Shown one piece after another: positions 3,564 to 5,038 of a DNA stretch of 5,038 nucleotides. The stretch comes from Chitinophagaceae bacterium (GTDB lineage: Bacteria > Bacteroidota > Bacteroidia > Chitinophagales > Chitinophagaceae): the NCBI GenBank assembly GCA_021151685.1, contig JAGKWS010000166.1, positions 1 through 5,038 on the forward strand, given 5' to 3'. The notes under the pieces were generated by a model that was not told the origin of the DNA, did not search any database, and worked only from the letters and a program-made list of their open reading frames with translations. A program made the translations under genes and the position numbers. The first letter of the stretch is position 1. The number at the start of each line of letters is the position of its first letter.

Positions 3564-4787
3564 ATGCTGCGTATAGGACTGATAAGAGAAAGGAAAAAGC
3601 TGCCAGACGAGCGCGTGGCACTAACGCCGCATCAATGCAGGGCGATAATGGATAAATATCCGGGTATTCACATCTCTGTAGAGCCATCGCCCACCCGTTG
3701 TTACCCCGATGCTGCTTACATGGCCGAGGGTATCACACTCAGTGCCGATATGAGCCAGTGCGATGTTTTGATGGGCATCAAAGAAGTACCTGCCGAGTAC
3801 CTGATACCCGGTAAAACATACTTCTTCTTCTCGCACACACGCAAAAAACAACCCCACAACAAGGGTCTCATGAATGCGCTTATAGACAAGCACGTGCGCA
3901 TGATAGATTACGAATGCCTTACCCATGCCGATGAACAGCGCATACTGGGTTTTGGGATGTTTGCCGGTATTGTAGGGGCACACAATGGGCTGCTTACCTA
4001 CGGCCGCAAGTCGGGTCTGTACCAGTTGCCCGCCGCCCATGCCGTGGGTACTTACGACGATATGATTCGTGCCTATAATGCCGTAAAACTCCCCAATATC
4101 AAGATTGTAATGACAGGGTCGGGTAGGGTAGCATCGGGCGTGCTCGATGTGATGCGCCGCCTCGATATAGAAGAGGTAGAACCTACCGACTTCATCACCC
4201 ATCAGTACGACTATCCTGTATTTACCCACCTCAAAGGTGCCAGCCTGTATGCACGGAAAGACAATGGTCTCTTCCACCGCGATGACTTCCATGCCAATCC
4301 CGGTGCCTATAAATGTCTGTTCTCCAATTATGTCAATCAGGCCGACATTCTCATGAACGGCATTTATTGGGAAGAACGTATTGCCCGCCTGTTCGAAAAA
4401 GAAGACATTCGCCGTCGCGATTGGCGTATCAGTGTCATTGCCGATATCAGTTGCGATGTAGATGGCTCTGTGCCCATCACGCTCGATGCTACTACCATTG
4501 CCAATCCGGTATTTGGAGTAGACCGCCAAACTTTGGCAATGACCGAACCTTACCGCAAGGGCAAGGAAACCATCGATATTATGTCGGTAGACAATCTGCC
4601 CAACGAGTTGCCAGCCGATGCATCTCAGTATTTTGGTGTGCACTTCGAAAAACATGTATTGCCCGAACTGCTTAAGGAAAACAGCGATATTTTGCAACGT
4701 GCAACCATTTGCGAGGACGGTAAACTCACCCCCCGCTTCCAGTACCTGTCCGACTACGCATATACCCACGAAGAAACAGAACACTAG
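3564..4787 (+). CDS. Alanine dehydrogenase / saccharopine dehydrogenase (lysine-forming)-like enzyme
   Basis: A complete 407-residue protein. ATG 3564 is preferred over the in-frame TTG at 3546 because that TTG is part of the promoter box and because MLRIGLIRERKKLPDERVAL is the standard family start. The N-terminal half is an AlaDh/PNT-type domain (R18 and ALTP 19-22; GIKEVP 71-76; FFFSHTRKKQ 87-96). K73 and H91 fall where yeast saccharopine dehydrogenase Lys1 has catalytic K77 and H96. Then come FGMFAGIVGAHNGLLTYGRK (130-149), a glycine-rich dinucleotide motif TGSGRVASGVLDVM (184-197), DISCDVDGSVP (294-304) and DNLPNELPADAS (343-354), the last two typical of the LKR/SDH-like branch. The expected chemistry is NAD(P)-dependent interconversion of saccharopine with lysine and 2-oxoglutarate, or a related amino-acid dehydrogenase reaction, in the cytoplasm. 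Exact substrate cannot be fixed. It is a single-gene unit with its own promoter box and terminator. A long antisense open frame (3621-4784) is a composition shadow. Confidence 0.88.
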   Translation: MLRIGLIRERKKLPDERVALTPHQCRAIMDKYPGIHISVEPSPTRCYPDAAYMAEGITLSADMSQCDVLMGIKEVPAEYLIPGKTYFFFSHTRKKQPHNKGLMNALIDKHVRMIDYECLTHADEQRILGFGMFAGIVGAHNGLLTYGRKSGLYQLPAAHAVGTYDDMIRAYNAVKLPNIKIVMTGSGRVASGVLDVMRRLDIEEVEPTDFITHQYDYPVFTHLKGASLYARKDNGLFHRDDFHANPGAYKCLFSNYVNQADILMNGIYWEERIARLFEKEDIRRRDWRISVIADISCDVDGSVPITLDATTIANPVFGVDRQTLAMTEPYRKGKETIDIMSVDNLPNELPADASQYFGVHFEKHVLPELLKENSDILQRATICEDGKLTPRFQYLSDYAYTHEETEH

Positions 4788-4806
4788 TCATCAGAATAGT
4801 TTGCAA

Positions 4807-4850
4807 TAAACGAATGGGGCAACGCTTTGAAACGTTGCCCCATTCGTTTA
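4807..4850. terminator. Bidirectional intrinsic terminator
   Basis: Perfect 18-base arms TAAACGAATGGGGCAACG (4807-4824) and CGTTGCCCCATTCGTTTA (4833-4850) with an 8-base loop CTTTGAAA. It lies 20 bases after the dehydrogenase-like gene and 20 bases before the stop of the converging T9SS cargo gene, with A/T-rich ends on both sides, so it can end both transcripts. Confidence 0.85.
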
Positions 4851-4869
4851 TGTCTGTTGCCAGATATTT

Positions 4870-5038
4870 CTACTGTTCCAGCACGAAGTGGAAGGTCTTT
4901 GATTGGCCGTCCAGTTGCAGTGTCAGCAGGTACATGCCAGATGACAAGCTGCCGTCCAGCACCAGCTGTGCGTCTATCTTGCCTGCCGTCATCTTCAAAT
5001 CGCCACGGTATACTACCTGACCCAACATGTTCGTGATC
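4870..5038 (-). CDS. C-terminal end of a type IX secretion cargo protein (partial)
   Basis: An open frame enters from the right edge and ends with TAG at 4870-4872; 55 residues are visible. It reads ITNMLGQVVYRGDLKM, TAGKIDAQLVLDGSLSSGMY, LLTLQLDGQSKTFHFVLEQ. This is the C-terminal half of a type A T9SS sorting domain: (N)MLGQVVY, a G-rich turn, L-SSGMYLLTL-(D)G, and a terminal FVLEQ strand. Such domains direct proteins through the outer-membrane type IX system, after which they are cleaved and anchored or released. The enzymatic or adhesive part lies outside the window, so the protein's own function is unknown. It converges on the dehydrogenase-like gene across a shared terminator. Confidence 0.88.
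   Translation of the reverse strand, partial: ITNMLGQVVYRGDLKMTAGKIDAQLVLDGSLSSGMYLLTLQLDGQSKTFHFVLEQ

Noticed and set aside
3621..4784. 387-codon minus-strand open frame
   Set aside because: It is a complete antisense shadow of the dehydrogenase-like gene, without recognisable domains.
4814..5036. Plus-strand open frames at the right edge
   Set aside because: They begin inside the terminator hairpin and are antisense to the T9SS sorting domain.

Overview
The window looks like chromosome from a member of the Bacteroidota, probably a Chitinophaga- or Sphingobacteria-type organism. The grounds are a type IX secretion C-terminal sorting domain at the right edge, two promoter elements of the Bacteroidota TAnnTTTG class, start codons without a clear Shine-Dalgarno sequence, a DGPF/YciI-type small protein, and debris of the Bacteroidota form of RHS/YD-repeat proteins.

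Layout. At 17-361 (minus) there is a small YciI/DGPF-family protein. From about 362 to 2777 lies an accessory block. It has a stretch of about 320 bases with no convincing gene, a run of three short hairpins (656-760), an RHS-core remnant on the minus strand (about 762-1023), an intact AT-rich gene for a membrane-anchored protein (1114-1749), a second RHS-core remnant on the plus strand (1781-about 1966), more hairpin-rich noncoding DNA, and a stand-alone four-helix-bundle (S23-type) protein gene (2337-2687, minus). Three copies of one bulged-hairpin repeat are scattered through it: two direct copies bracket the minus-strand RHS remnant, and one inverted copy interrupts the open frame behind the plus-strand remnant. 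The block ends at a tRNA-Leu(CAA) gene (2778-2861, minus) with a strong candidate promoter and a long terminator-like hairpin.

To the right is ordinary core sequence: hscB (2973-3488, minus), encoding the J-domain co-chaperone of Fe-S cluster assembly. It is divergent from a complete 407-residue enzyme of the alanine dehydrogenase/saccharopine dehydrogenase (lysine-forming) superfamily (3564-4787, plus). An 18-bp perfect bidirectional terminator separates that gene from the C-terminal end of a T9SS-secreted protein entering from the right edge (4870-5038, minus).

How it fits together. The core genes are single-gene units facing different ways, and no operon is visible. The middle block looks like a decaying polymorphic-toxin (RHS) locus next to a tRNA gene, invaded by small palindromic repeats and a four-helix-bundle gene. 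The 211-residue membrane protein is the only intact gene between the RHS fragments and may be an orphan immunity or accessory gene; that is inference from position. No complete new defence or mobile system is demonstrable here. The least explained signals are the palindrome family, the hairpin clusters and the overlapping inverted repeats ahead of the four-helix-bundle gene.
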